Of a DNA stretch of 64,000 nucleotides, positions 23,117 to 31,366 are shown piece after piece. The notes under the pieces are model-generated. The model was not told where the DNA came from. It worked only from the letters and a program-made list of their open reading frames with translations, and ran no database searches. The position numbers and the translations under genes are program-made. Source of the stretch: Fredinandcohnia aciditolerans (GTDB taxonomy: Bacteria > Bacillota > Bacilli > Bacillales > Bacillaceae_L); NCBI GenBank assembly GCA_003640645.1, contig QGHH01000004.1, forward strand, positions 272,772 through 336,771. The letters run 5' to 3'. Position 1 is the stretch's first letter. Each line of letters opens with the position of its first letter.

Positions 23117-23485
23117 CTACTTCCATTCTAAGAATTCTAGGCGGTTGCCAAACGGATCATGCGCATAAAATCGATTTGCACCCGGTAAGTTGTTGTCATC
23201 AATTATCTCCAAATTGTTGTTAAGAAGATGTTGTTTTAAGGCTTCTAAGTTTTCGATTTCGAATGCTGGGTGTGCCTTCTTGGAGGGTGCAAACGAATCC
23301 TCGATACCGATGTGAATTTGCACAGTTCCAAACGCAAACCAAGCACCGCCATTTTTTCGAAGAGCCTCTGGCTTTTCGACTTCTTTGCAGCCTAAAATGG
23401 CTACGTAAAAATGGCGTGCCTGGTCTTCACTGCCTTTTGGCGCAGCAAGTTGAATATGGTCAATTGCCTTAATGGTATAAGTCAT
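23117..23485 (-). CDS. VOC family protein
   Basis: A 122-residue glyoxalase-fold protein: IKAIDHIQLAAPKGSEDQAR at the start, GGAWFAFGTVQIHIGIED in the middle and AHDPFGNRLEFLEW at the end with the metal-ligand Glu. Substrate unknown. GAGGGG lies 6 nt before the ATG. It is the first clearly chromosomal gene after the integrated element. Confidence 0.85.
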   Translation of the reverse strand: MTYTIKAIDHIQLAAPKGSEDQARHFYVAILGCKEVEKPEALRKNGGAWFAFGTVQIHIGIEDSFAPSKKAHPAFEIENLEALKQHLLNNNLEIIDDNNLPGANRFYAHDPFGNRLEFLEWK

Positions 23486-23579
23486 TTTTATCCCCTCTTT
23501 AATATGTGTTACTTCTATCGTACTTCATATTGAGGGATAACTAAATTTGATAAATTTTATGTATTGATATAAGTTTACC

Positions 23580-24002
23580 TTATTTTTCCGGATACATTTC
23601 TTTTAAAAATTGTATGGATTGGGTAATTAACTCTTTAAGTACATCAACATCGACATCTGCAAATTTATTAATGTAGACACACGCTTTTCCAGTCGTGTAC
23701 TTGCCGAACTTTTCGAGAAGCTCCTCACGCTTTGTATCGCCAGGTGCAAAATACAAACTAATTTTTGCTTTGCGTGGTGAGAATCCAACAAGTGGCGCAT
23801 CTCCTTCATGACCGGAGGCATATTTGTAATGGTAGGATCCAAAACCAATAATGCTCGGCCCCCACATTTTTGCCGGGTATCCGGACGTTTCTGTGAAAAT
23901 ATCTAATAATTTGTATGCATCCTCTTTCTTCTTCGGACTCTCAACACTTTCAATAAATTCGATGACACTTGCGTCATTCTCTTTTGTTTTTAATTCATAC
24001 AT
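23580..24002 (-). CDS. DUF1801 (YdhG-like) domain protein
   Basis: A 140-residue protein of the DUF1801/YdhG fold: MYELKTKENDASVIEFIESV at the start, MWGPSIIGFGSYHYKYASGH as the family core and ISLYFAPG in a central strand. Function unknown; such proteins are small alpha/beta domains sometimes linked to iron or nucleic acid. AAGGAGG is 8 nt before the ATG at 24002; the longer upstream frame has no ribosome site. Confidence 0.8.
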   Translation of the reverse strand: MYELKTKENDASVIEFIESVESPKKKEDAYKLLDIFTETSGYPAKMWGPSIIGFGSYHYKYASGHEGDAPLVGFSPRKAKISLYFAPGDTKREELLEKFGKYTTGKACVYINKFADVDVDVLKELITQSIQFLKEMYPEK

Positions 24003-24090
24003 GGTATAGACCTCCTTGATAGTATGTAGGATTGACATTTTTTATTCATTCGAGACGTGGGGTAGGGAATCCTGACTTTTGAAGCTATTG

Positions 24091-24177
24091 GCCATAAAGT
24101 TTAATTATCGGCCATATTTTTTAATTATTGACCATAAATTTTGTTTATCAGCCATAAAAAAATTTTATTAGCCATAA
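24091..24177. repeat. five-unit tandem repeat, 20-bp pitch (GCCATAA type)
   Basis: GCCATAA-like heptamers begin at 24091, 24111, 24131 (ACCATAA), 24151 and 24171, exactly 20 bp apart. Same unit and copy number as 7738-7827. It lies just beyond the stop of the NERD gene. Confidence 0.85.
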
Positions 24178-24197
24178 ATACTAAACGAACCCTATTT

Positions 24198-25193
24198 TCA
24201 CTCAAATTCTTTAAGGATTTTTTCAAAATCGTCAGGTATGATATACACTCTAGCCTTCAAATCACCCCTATACTCTAAATTTAATGACTTAAATATTGTT
24301 TTTGCACCTGAACGAGTAGGCAATTTTAAGAAATCACGTAGTTGTTGATTTGTGATTGTGTTCCCGATTAAAAGCGAATAATCAACCAAAGAGTTCAGAT
24401 AAGCTGTCTTAGAGGTATAATTGCACTTTGTACAGCACCACGACCTTGGCGTTCGTTCCATTGGAATCTTGTCGCATTTAGGACATCGCACGCCCTTAAT
24501 GAGTTCATGCTCTTTTATCCCGAATTGTGCGAGTATGTCGTGGTCATGTGGGGTATGTTTCTTTAAAAGTAGTTTTGACACTTTTTGAAGTTGTTTTTTA
24601 TCCAATATTTCTTGCTTATTCCTCTTCTCAAACAAATCTATTTTTGAAAGAAAACTTGGGCTTTTTATGACTTTATGAAAGTGTTTAAAGTCATTGCTAG
24701 CATCAATAATAGCAGTGGGATTTGTGAAGGCAACTAAGGTTTCAATTGGGGGGCTGGGTAATTTAAAGGTTTCGAGGAGTCGTTTTAGCTGTAGTTGGTG
24801 CCTGTTGATTTGGGCAACCGGGCAGTGGTACGATTTCTTCGTATCTTTGTAAGTTTGGATCAGTTGGTCAAACTTACCGTCAAAATATAATTCTCCGCGA
24901 TAATGTTTAGCGTCGATGATTAGTTGGTATTTGGGGCTGGTTAGAAGTAAGTCTATTTCAAAAAAGTGCTCACCGGAGATGTCAGGAAGACGTAGGTTGT
25001 GGAAGATAAAGTAATTTTTTCCTTTTAAAAAGGACAAATAGTACTTTAAGGATTGTTCTCCGCGGTATCCGGACATCCTTCGGCCATATTCATCGCTAAT
25101 TTCTTGATATTTTGGATGCGATTCCGGCAATCTTTTTAGTTCGGCTTCAAGTTTTCTAATACGTAAAGGGATTTCTAACTCTTTTTTCCTCAT
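24198..25193 (-). CDS. NERD-domain protein with zinc ribbon
   Basis: A 331-residue protein. The NERD (nuclease-related) domain spans about residues 40-150: GEQSLKYYLSFLKGKNYFIF, then FFEIDLLLTSPKYQLIIDAKHYRGEL, where the E-x-D and D-A-K residues match the restriction-endonuclease-like active site. A zinc ribbon follows (CPKC and CCTKC around residues 236-256). The tail may be a winged helix (NQQLRDFLKLPTRSGAKTIF). It probably cleaves or binds DNA or RNA. AAAGGAG precedes the ATG. It is flanked by oppositely oriented 20-bp-pitch arrays, and TGTCGAA lies at 25229-25235. Confidence 0.85.
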   Translation of the reverse strand: MRKKELEIPLRIRKLEAELKRLPESHPKYQEISDEYGRRMSGYRGEQSLKYYLSFLKGKNYFIFHNLRLPDISGEHFFEIDLLLTSPKYQLIIDAKHYRGELYFDGKFDQLIQTYKDTKKSYHCPVAQINRHQLQLKRLLETFKLPSPPIETLVAFTNPTAIIDASNDFKHFHKVIKSPSFLSKIDLFEKRNKQEILDKKQLQKVSKLLLKKHTPHDHDILAQFGIKEHELIKGVRCPKCDKIPMERTPRSWCCTKCNYTSKTAYLNSLVDYSLLIGNTITNQQLRDFLKLPTRSGAKTIFKSLNLEYRGDLKARVYIIPDDFEKILKEFE

Positions 25194-25308
25194 TAACTCT
25201 TACTCCTTTATGATTTGATAATGTTTTTTTCGACAAAATCCCTTTAAATCCTTTTAAAATTTGTCTCTTTTCTAAAAGATTGTTGCTTTATGTTAATAAA
25301 TTGCAAAC

Positions 25309-25439
25309 CAAGTTGGTTGGAGCGTAAGGTGGCGACTCCAGCGGGAAAAGCGTGAGACTTGAGACCCCGCAGGAGCGGCAGCGACGAGGAGGCTCAAGCC
25401 ACGCCCACGGAAAGCGTCCACCTGAAGCGGAAGTCAACG
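25309..25439. repeat. Bacillaceae interspersed repeat of about 130 bp
   Basis: A GC-rich, imperfectly palindromic block containing GGCGACTCCAGCGGGAAAAG, GAGACCCCGCAGGAGC, CGAGGAGGCTCAAG and GGAAAGCGTCCACCTGAAGC. It is a well-known dispersed sequence of many Bacillaceae genomes, recognised from memory. No coding function; probably a structured RNA-like or REP-like element. Confidence 0.75.
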
Positions 25440-25504
25440 ATATAAAAACAACAAAGTTTGCGAAAACAGCCTAAAATTAATTAATCTTTTCAGCGTGGGA
25501 CAAT

Positions 25505-25605
25505 TTATGGCTTTTATTAAACTTTTATAGCCGTTTGCACAAAAATACGGCCAATAAAAAAGTTTTATGGCCGTTATTTTTATTTTATGGCTATTAGCCA
25601 TAATC
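25505..25605. repeat. 20-bp-pitch array in inverted orientation (TTATGGC type)
   Basis: GGC (or AGC) cores at 25509, 25529, 25549, 25569 and 25589, with TTATGGC as the reverse complement of GCCATAA. Five units at 20 bp, inverted relative to the array at 24091-24177 on the other side of the NERD gene. Confidence 0.8.
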
Positions 25606-25957
25606 ACCCAAAAATCCACCAATATGCCACAGCCCAAACTGCTACTAACACTACTAATTCATACACAAAAAGGATATGGTGCTTCTTTTCGGGTTCATAT
25701 TTATAGTACATGAATGCACGGAATAAATTAAGGATAGTTAAGAAACCAATTAAGTATAGAAAGATATTGTCCATTACGAACCAAATGCCGATTATAAAAA
25801 GGACAAATAGAGCTATTTCAAGTCTAGTTTGTAGTTTATTGACTGAACGAGCCAATTTTCCTCTTTTTTCTATATTGAACTTTCGCCTTATAATGGCTTC
25901 ACCAGCCGATCCGAGTATTATAACTACCAAACAAAATATAATAAACTGATAAATCAT
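25604..25957 (-). CDS. DUF4181-like membrane protein
   Basis: A 117-residue protein with four hydrophobic segments (IIFCLVVIILGSAGE, ALFVLFIIGIWFVMD, IFLYLIGFLTILNLF and LVVLVAVWAVAYWW). The cytoplasmic piece IIRRKFNIEKRGKLARSVNK resembles DUF4181. Function unknown. AAGGTG lies 5 nt before the ATG. It is followed upstream, 9 nt away, by a second membrane-protein gene, so they are probably co-transcribed. Confidence 0.65.
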   Translation of the reverse strand: MIYQFIIFCLVVIILGSAGEAIIRRKFNIEKRGKLARSVNKLQTRLEIALFVLFIIGIWFVMDNIFLYLIGFLTILNLFRAFMYYKYEPEKKHHILFVYELVVLVAVWAVAYWWIFG

Positions 25958-25966
25958 TGATACACC

Positions 25967-26370
25967 TTATCCTCTCCGTAGATTCACACCGACAAAATTC
26001 ACCAAAGCCACATAAAATGGGTACACCAACAAAGCAGCAATGAGGACTAGGCCGACGCCCGGGCTGGGTACTTCCCCAGGGTCCTTAATTGGGAAAAGTG
26101 AAGCAAATATATACACATAGAATACAAGATATGGAACCCAAAGTACCACAGACCAGTAACTAGATTTCCTTGCCTTCATCCACCTTTTTGTCATCAAAAT
26201 GAACAGAAGGGTTGCCCCAACAAATCCCCCAAAAACAAGAATAGTAACCACATTTGTTATACTTCCAAGATCCCAGCCTGTGAGTCTACTAATCCGATAA
26301 ACATTTAAAATTATTTCAATCGCAACAAATAAAGCAAGGCAAAAAGTGTGCCCATTACATTAAGTTTCAT
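25967..26370 (-). pseudogene. membrane protein gene with an early frameshift
   Basis: The intact frame (25967-26251 from a GTG) gives 94 residues with three hydrophobic segments (ILVFGGFVGATLLFILM, WVPYLVFYVYIFASLF and VGLVLIAALLVYPFYVALV). Upstream that frame reads on as LFVAIEIILNVYRISRLTGW with no start codon. A second frame from the ATG at 26370 reads MKLNVMGTLFALL and then stops. Joining them with a single-base shift near 26330 gives a complete N-terminal membrane helix, so the gene looks frameshifted. Family not recognised. Confidence 0.55.
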
Positions 26371-26378
26371 AAAATAGT

Positions 26379-26975
26379 TCATAATTCAATTTCAAACTCT
26401 ACCCCAGTTGGAGCGTCACGATATGGTGTTTGATATCCCTTGAATTGTAGTACTATTCCCTTTGCATCGTCTGGTAGTGGAGGTGACACAACAAATTTAA
26501 AAGAAACATGGCCTCCTGATCCACTACCACCTTCTGTTCTGCAATCGTACTTGTCTCCCATTTCTAATTCCCAAGAAGTGTGTACCCACGTTTTTTCGAT
26601 TTCTTCTGATGCATCCCTATCGATATTTAAATTGATAACACTTGCGTTCGAGTATTGTCGTATAAAATTGATAGTATAAAGTAAATTTTTTACTTCGACA
26701 GCTTTTAAAACCGGCAGGTGTTTCTTAAATCCTTCGGGCTCTACCCTTGGTTTGAAATATTTTTCAGTTCGAAATGATTCAAAAACAGCATTCAAATATT
26801 CTTCATAGAATCCATATTTTTTTGCCCACCCAGAAATCACTTCTTCCTTTGGTAATCCTGGATTGTCATTTGAGATATTTTTTCTCTTCTCTAAAAGGGC
26901 ACATATTTGCTCATCTATTTCAAAAAGTTTCTCATTATAATGTACGTTTCGTCGTTCAAATGGTAATCGTTTCAC
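26379..26975 (-). CDS. conserved hypothetical protein
   Basis: A 198-residue soluble protein. The N-terminal half is helical (YNEKLFEIDEQICALLEKRK resembles a chorismate-mutase-type helix). The C-terminal half is beta-rich, with EGGSGSGGHVSFKFVV and PTGVEFEIEL. No family recognised with confidence. The GTG start has GGGGG 8 nt upstream. It directly precedes the frameshifted membrane gene. Confidence 0.6.
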   Translation of the reverse strand: MKRLPFERRNVHYNEKLFEIDEQICALLEKRKNISNDNPGLPKEEVISGWAKKYGFYEEYLNAVFESFRTEKYFKPRVEPEGFKKHLPVLKAVEVKNLLYTINFIRQYSNASVINLNIDRDASEEIEKTWVHTSWELEMGDKYDCRTEGGSGSGGHVSFKFVVSPPLPDDAKGIVLQFKGYQTPYRDAPTGVEFEIEL

Positions 26976-27089
26976 GTTCAGTACCCCCTCACAAAACTAA
27001 TATTAACATATTTTGGAACACCTTATAAATAAATCCAGTAAACTCTGGTCAAACTAAGAACACGATTTAAGATGTAGGAGGCGTAAGTA

Positions 27090-28751
27090 TTGAGCAACGA
27101 ATTATCGATTTTTGCACTTGGCGGAATCAATGAGATTGGGAAAAATATGTATGTGCTACAGTATGATGATGACATTTTGGTGATTGATTGTGGGGGGAAG
27201 TTTCCGGATGAGAGCTTGCTTGGCATTGACTTAATCATTCCAGACCTTACTTACTTAGAAGAAAATCGGGAAAAAATTCGCGGATTACTTATTACGCATG
27301 GGCATGAGGATCATATTGGCGGGATTCCATACTTTCTAAAAAAACTCAATGTACCAATTTATGCGACTCGATTTACACTAGGTTTAATTGAGTTAAAGCT
27401 GACAGAGCACCGACTTATTGCAGATTCGGAGCTAATAACTATTGATGCAGATTCAAAGCTTACGTTTGGAGAAATTTCAGTTTCCTTTTTCAAAGTAAAT
27501 CATAGTATTCCGGATTGCCTCGGAATTGTGTTTGACACTCCCGAGGGTAGGGTTGTACATACTGGGGACTTCAAATTTGATTTGACACCTGTAAATGATC
27601 AACATTCGGACATTCATCGGATGGCTGAAATCGGGAGAGAAGGTGTGCTTGTACTATTATCAGAAAGTACGAATGCGGAGCGCCCTGGTTCAACACCGAC
27701 TGAGTTAAAAGTTGGAAACAGTATAGATGAAGCTTTTTTCAAAGCAAAGCGTAAGGTATTTGTGTCAACGTTTGCTTCCAACATTAGTCGGGTGCAGCAA
27801 GTTGTTGATGCGGCGATGAAAACAAACCGAAAACTTGCTCTACTTGGGCGAAGTATGGTGAATGTGGTAGATGTTGCAGTCGAGCGCGGGTACCTTAACC
27901 TACCAGATGGGATGCTGATTGATGCCAAAGAGGTGAACAATCTTGCACCGGAGAAGGTTTGTATTTTATGTACAGGAAGTCAGGGGGAACCGTTGGCTGC
28001 ACTTGCCCGTCTTTCGAATGCAAGTTACCGAGATGTTCAAATCCTTCCTGAGGATACGGTAATTCTAGCGGCCGGTCCGATTCCAGGTAATGAAAAAAAT
28101 GTATCACGCATTATTGATAATTTGTTCCAACTTGGGGCGGTCGTTTTATACGGTGGAAGCGCAACTGGAATGCACGTGTCTGGTCATGGGTATCAGGAGG
28201 AATTAAAACTCATGCTGACCTTAATGAAACCAAGATATTTTATCCCGATTCACGGCGAATATCGGATGTTACATCAGCACAAATTGCTAGCAGCATCCGT
28301 TGGAGTGGATCCGGAGAATACCTTCATTATTCAAAATGGCGATGTGGTTGATGTTCAAAATTCGGAGGCCCGTCAAACTCGGAAAGTCCCTTCTGGAGAC
28401 ACATATGTGGATGGAATTGGTGTCGGTGATGTAGGCGATATTATTTTACGCGACCGCAAGCAGTTATCTGAGGATGGCATGGTTGTCATTGTTGTTACAC
28501 TCAGTAAACGAGATCAGAAAATCATATCTGGTCCAGATACAATTACGCGCGGTTTTGTGTTCAATCGAGACTCTGAAGAGCTTCTAAGGGAGACGAACCG
28601 ACTTGTGAAAAAGTCGATTCTAGACCTTCAAAGTGAAAATAAGTACCAGTGGAATGCAATGAAAAGAGAAATAAAAAAAGCAGTGGGTCAGTACCTATTT
28701 GCCCAAACAAAACGAAAGCCGATGATTGTTCCGTTTATCATTGAAGTCTAA
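27090..28751 (+). CDS. ribonuclease J-family protein (additional paralogue)
   Basis: A 553-residue RNase J: metallo-beta-lactamase and beta-CASP domains plus a C-terminal domain. The zinc motif H70-G-H-E-D-H is complete, and the beta-CASP motifs TGSQGEPLAALARL and HVSGHG are present. RNase J is the 5'-3' exonuclease and endonuclease of Bacillus mRNA decay and rRNA processing. The sequence is intermediate: intact HGHEDH as in J1, but NAERPGSTPTE and SGPDTITRGFV nearer to J2. Its isolated context suggests a third copy. The TTG start has GGAGG 8 nt upstream. Confidence 0.9.
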   Translation: MSNELSIFALGGINEIGKNMYVLQYDDDILVIDCGGKFPDESLLGIDLIIPDLTYLEENREKIRGLLITHGHEDHIGGIPYFLKKLNVPIYATRFTLGLIELKLTEHRLIADSELITIDADSKLTFGEISVSFFKVNHSIPDCLGIVFDTPEGRVVHTGDFKFDLTPVNDQHSDIHRMAEIGREGVLVLLSESTNAERPGSTPTELKVGNSIDEAFFKAKRKVFVSTFASNISRVQQVVDAAMKTNRKLALLGRSMVNVVDVAVERGYLNLPDGMLIDAKEVNNLAPEKVCILCTGSQGEPLAALARLSNASYRDVQILPEDTVILAAGPIPGNEKNVSRIIDNLFQLGAVVLYGGSATGMHVSGHGYQEELKLMLTLMKPRYFIPIHGEYRMLHQHKLLAASVGVDPENTFIIQNGDVVDVQNSEARQTRKVPSGDTYVDGIGVGDVGDIILRDRKQLSEDGMVVIVVTLSKRDQKIISGPDTITRGFVFNRDSEELLRETNRLVKKSILDLQSENKYQWNAMKREIKKAVGQYLFAQTKRKPMIVPFIIEV

Positions 28752-28776
28752 CCCTCCGATTGTGGAGGGTTTTTTA
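28751..28776. terminator. terminator of the RNase J gene
   Basis: ACCCTCC (28751-28757) pairs with GGAGGGT (28764-28770), followed by TTTTTATTT. It lies between convergent genes. Confidence 0.85.
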
Positions 28777-29247
28777 TTTCCATATTTCATCAAGCTTATC
28801 TGCGTAAAAGTTGATTGCACGATTGTATTGTTGAATATACTTATCCCCCGAGGTCGTGGCTAGACTTTTTAGCAAAATTCCCATAGCTTCCTGGTGTCTA
28901 TTAAGATTGTATAGTGTCATTGCGTAAAAAGACCTTATCGCATGATTTTCAGGGAATAGCTCGAGACCTTTTACTAAAGTCTCTGCTGATTTTTCATATT
29001 TTCCGAGGGTCCGATAAGTGCTACCCAAACCTAAAAGTGCCCCTTCCAAGTCTTCACCTTCTAGACCTAATCTGATCGATTTTTCATAAAAAGGGACAGC
29101 ATTCGATTCCAAACCTAACACATCAAAACTCCAGGCAACCTGATAGTTTAGCTGAGGATCATTTGGCGACTCTTTTACCAAACTCAATAGCCGTGCATTT
29201 GATTCCTTAAAACGACCCTCTTCTCTAAGTTGAAGTGCTTGCTTCAT
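28774..29247 (-). CDS. tetratricopeptide repeat protein
   Basis: A 157-residue protein made of about four TPR units (for example NDPQLNYQVAWSFDVLGLES, EGALLGLGSTYRTLGKYEKS and NHAIRSFYAMTLYNLNRHQE). It should be a protein-protein interaction scaffold; partner unknown. Its ATG overlaps the stop of the upstream hydrolase gene (ATGA), so the two are coupled. Confidence 0.85.
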   Translation of the reverse strand: MKQALQLREEGRFKESNARLLSLVKESPNDPQLNYQVAWSFDVLGLESNAVPFYEKSIRLGLEGEDLEGALLGLGSTYRTLGKYEKSAETLVKGLELFPENHAIRSFYAMTLYNLNRHQEAMGILLKSLATTSGDKYIQQYNRAINFYADKLDEIWK

Positions 29248-29774
29248 TTTTTATAGGTCTCCTTATACTCATTATAATATAGAACCTCAACAGCATTAGA
29301 CCAATTAAGGACTGTTCCTACAAAGTCATTAATATCAAGTCCTTTCATCTCATACGTATCTTCAGTGTTTGTGGTTCCGGTTGCATCTTCAATAAAGGTT
29401 ACTTTATAGCCACGATCATATCCGGAAATGGCGGTAAACATGCAACAGAACTCTGTTTCAAATCCAGTAATAAATATGTGCTCTACTCCGAGTTCCTCTA
29501 AAATACTTGCTAGCTTTGTTTTAAAAAAGGCACTCGGTGTCTCTTTTTCAACGATATAATCCGCATAATCTCTGACAGATTCATGTAGTTTAGAGCCCTC
29601 AGATTCCCGATATAACGGACTTTCCTCAACCTCATCAAAATGACGTACCATGATTACCGGTAGTTTTTTCGTTTTGAAATCTTGAATGATTTGTTGAATT
29701 TTGTGAAGTTCCTCGCTAAAATCTTTAAAATTCACTATGCCATTTTGGACATCAATCACTAATAATGCTTTCAT
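29244..29774 (-). CDS. cysteine hydrolase, isochorismatase family
   Basis: A 176-residue isochorismatase-fold hydrolase. The catalytic triad is visible: Asp in LLVIDVQNG, Lys in the KETPSAFFKT region and Cys in GFETEFCCMFTAI. Members hydrolyse nicotinamide, N-carbamoyl compounds or isochorismate; the substrate is not evident. The ATG abuts the TAA of the VOC gene upstream, with GGGGG 6 nt before. Three-gene operon 30185 to 28774. Confidence 0.88.
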   Translation of the reverse strand: MKALLVIDVQNGIVNFKDFSEELHKIQQIIQDFKTKKLPVIMVRHFDEVEESPLYRESEGSKLHESVRDYADYIVEKETPSAFFKTKLASILEELGVEHIFITGFETEFCCMFTAISGYDRGYKVTFIEDATGTTNTEDTYEMKGLDINDFVGTVLNWSNAVEVLYYNEYKETYKK

Positions 29775-30185
29775 TTATTTACCCCCTTTTTTAAATGTAG
29801 GACTGAGTTCGCTCCAAACGTCGAATTGGTTATCGTCTGGATCTCTAAATACAAAGTTCTTACCTGCATGGCCACGGTCCTCGATTTCTCCTACAGTGAT
29901 ATGAAGATCTTTGAATTCTTTATGTAATTTCTCTAATGCTTGTAAACCATCAACCTCAAAAGTTAGTGAAAAGCGTTCATTACCTTTTGAATCTATGAAG
30001 TTTGCGTTTTGTCCTTCCGATGCTGCAACAAGGAAAAAGCTTTGATTCGCCAAATTGATGATGGCTTTGTACTCATCCATATAATTTAGCGTAGCCCCAA
30101 GTTTTTCAGTGTACCAGCTAGCTGAACGCTCCACGTTCGAAACAGGAAGGTAAGTCGTTCCGACCCGTATGAGTTTTTGTGACAT
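29775..30185 (-). CDS. VOC family protein
   Basis: A 136-residue glyoxalase-fold protein: LIRVGTTYLPVSNVERSASW at the start and FVFRDPDDNQFDVWSELS at the end. It heads the operon with the isochorismatase-fold and TPR genes, which suggests small-molecule detoxification, though no substrate can be named. AAAGGAGG precedes the ATG. Confidence 0.85.
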   Translation of the reverse strand: MSQKLIRVGTTYLPVSNVERSASWYTEKLGATLNYMDEYKAIINLANQSFFLVAASEGQNANFIDSKGNERFSLTFEVDGLQALEKLHKEFKDLHITVGEIEDRGHAGKNFVFRDPDDNQFDVWSELSPTFKKGGK

Positions 30186-30301
30186 TTTCTTGGCCTCCTT
30201 TTTTTAACAGACTTCGATATTTACTTTATTCGAGCCATATTTTGAATTCCCTTTTAATTTTATGAATTATCTTCCAATAAGAGAGCTCGATGGCGTATAA
30301 A

Positions 30302-30334
30302 AAAGAAGCCATATCCTTATGGATCGGCTTCTTT
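30302..30334. terminator. terminator
   Basis: AAAGAAGCC (30302-30310) pairs with GGCTTCTTT (30326-30334), with ATCC/GGAT inside. It sits after the stop of the AHSA1-like gene on the minus strand. Confidence 0.8.
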
Positions 30335-30342
30335 ATGAAGTG

Positions 30343-30822
30343 TTATTTAGTTAAGCTAGCTATGGCTTGGACGTATTGTTCATATAAGGGTTCCCAGAGC
30401 TTCTTACGGTCATCCACTTGTTTTCCATCAAGTAAAACACCTATGATATCTAAACAAACATGCCAACCAGCTAAGTCTCTTGGGGTATGGTCAGTCAACT
30501 TTGTGATCGTTTCAATTAATAGAAGTTTGCAACCATTTGGCCCAGGGGTCAACTCAAAGCGGACTTTGTCGTCGGCCCATGTATATTCCAAAACAGCGTG
30601 GTCACTAAAGTCAGTGATGGTCATTTCTTCGAAGGTTCCATCTCCCATATCAAATAGGAGACGGCCACCCTTATGAAGACAATCAACCTTTAATTCTGAA
30701 AACCATGATTGTAGTTTATCATTTTCTGTTAGCATCGCCCACACCTCATCAACGGAGTGTGAAAAGTGACGTTCAAATGTAGCTATGTAATTGGAATCAT
30801 TTTTTTCAAGTATTGCTAGCAT
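30343..30822 (-). CDS. SRPBCC / AHSA1-like domain protein
   Basis: A 159-residue START-like fold protein (ATFERHFSHSVDEVWAMLTE and LQSWFSELKVDCLHKGGRLL to AGWHVCLDIIGVLL), as in the activator-of-Hsp90-ATPase-1-like family. It binds hydrophobic ligands; specific role unknown. AGGAGG lies 6 nt before the ATG. It follows the GNAT gene by 10 nt, a probable operon. Confidence 0.85.
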   Translation of the reverse strand: MLAILEKNDSNYIATFERHFSHSVDEVWAMLTENDKLQSWFSELKVDCLHKGGRLLFDMGDGTFEEMTITDFSDHAVLEYTWADDKVRFELTPGPNGCKLLLIETITKLTDHTPRDLAGWHVCLDIIGVLLDGKQVDDRKKLWEPLYEQYVQAIASLTK

Positions 30823-30832
30823 GTTGTACCTC

Positions 30833-31357
30833 CTAGTTCATTATCGTGCCGAAGCTTGTTTTTAAATCATCCCATCCGTAAACGGCTTCCTTCAGTGTCT
30901 TCCCGCCGATTTCGACTTCGACCGAATCTAGTTTGCGGGCTCCAAGTGCTTCGTAAAATAGACAGGATTTGTTTTCTTCCAAAACTAATACTAGCATGTT
31001 AGTTATGTGTTTGCCTAAAAGTTGTCTTACAACAGGAGCTACTAACTTTTTACCCAAGCCACGCCCTTGATATTCTTTTAAAATATAAATGGCGTAGAGC
31101 TCGCCATGAAAGTTTCCGTATTCCCCGCTCCGCTCTTGCCCACCACAGGCAAATCCTACAACTTCACCTTCTTCATTTTCTGCTATAAATATATGGCCGT
31201 TGGGGATTCCTTTTTTCCACATCATTTCCCTAGATTCATAAGATAAATTCTGAAGGTGCTCATCAGGAACAATTCCTGTATAGGTCGATCTCCAACTGTC
31301 GACATGCACCTTGGCAATGCCTGATGCATCAGCTAATACTGCTTTTCTTATTTTCAT
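30833..31357 (-). CDS. GNAT family N-acetyltransferase
   Basis: A 174-residue GNAT: MKIRKAVLADASGIAKVHVD at the start, IYILKEYQGRGLGKKLVAPV as the acetyl-CoA loop (Q/R-x-x-G-x-G) and NKSCLFYEALGARKL near the end. The substrate is unknown. AGGAGG precedes the ATG. Confidence 0.88.
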   Translation of the reverse strand: MKIRKAVLADASGIAKVHVDSWRSTYTGIVPDEHLQNLSYESREMMWKKGIPNGHIFIAENEEGEVVGFACGGQERSGEYGNFHGELYAIYILKEYQGRGLGKKLVAPVVRQLLGKHITNMLVLVLEENKSCLFYEALGARKLDSVEVEIGGKTLKEAVYGWDDLKTSFGTIMN

Positions 31358-31366
31358 AACGTCCTC

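Noticed and set aside
27614-28107. Minus-strand frames inside the RNase J gene
   Set aside because: Shadows of a strongly supported plus-strand gene.
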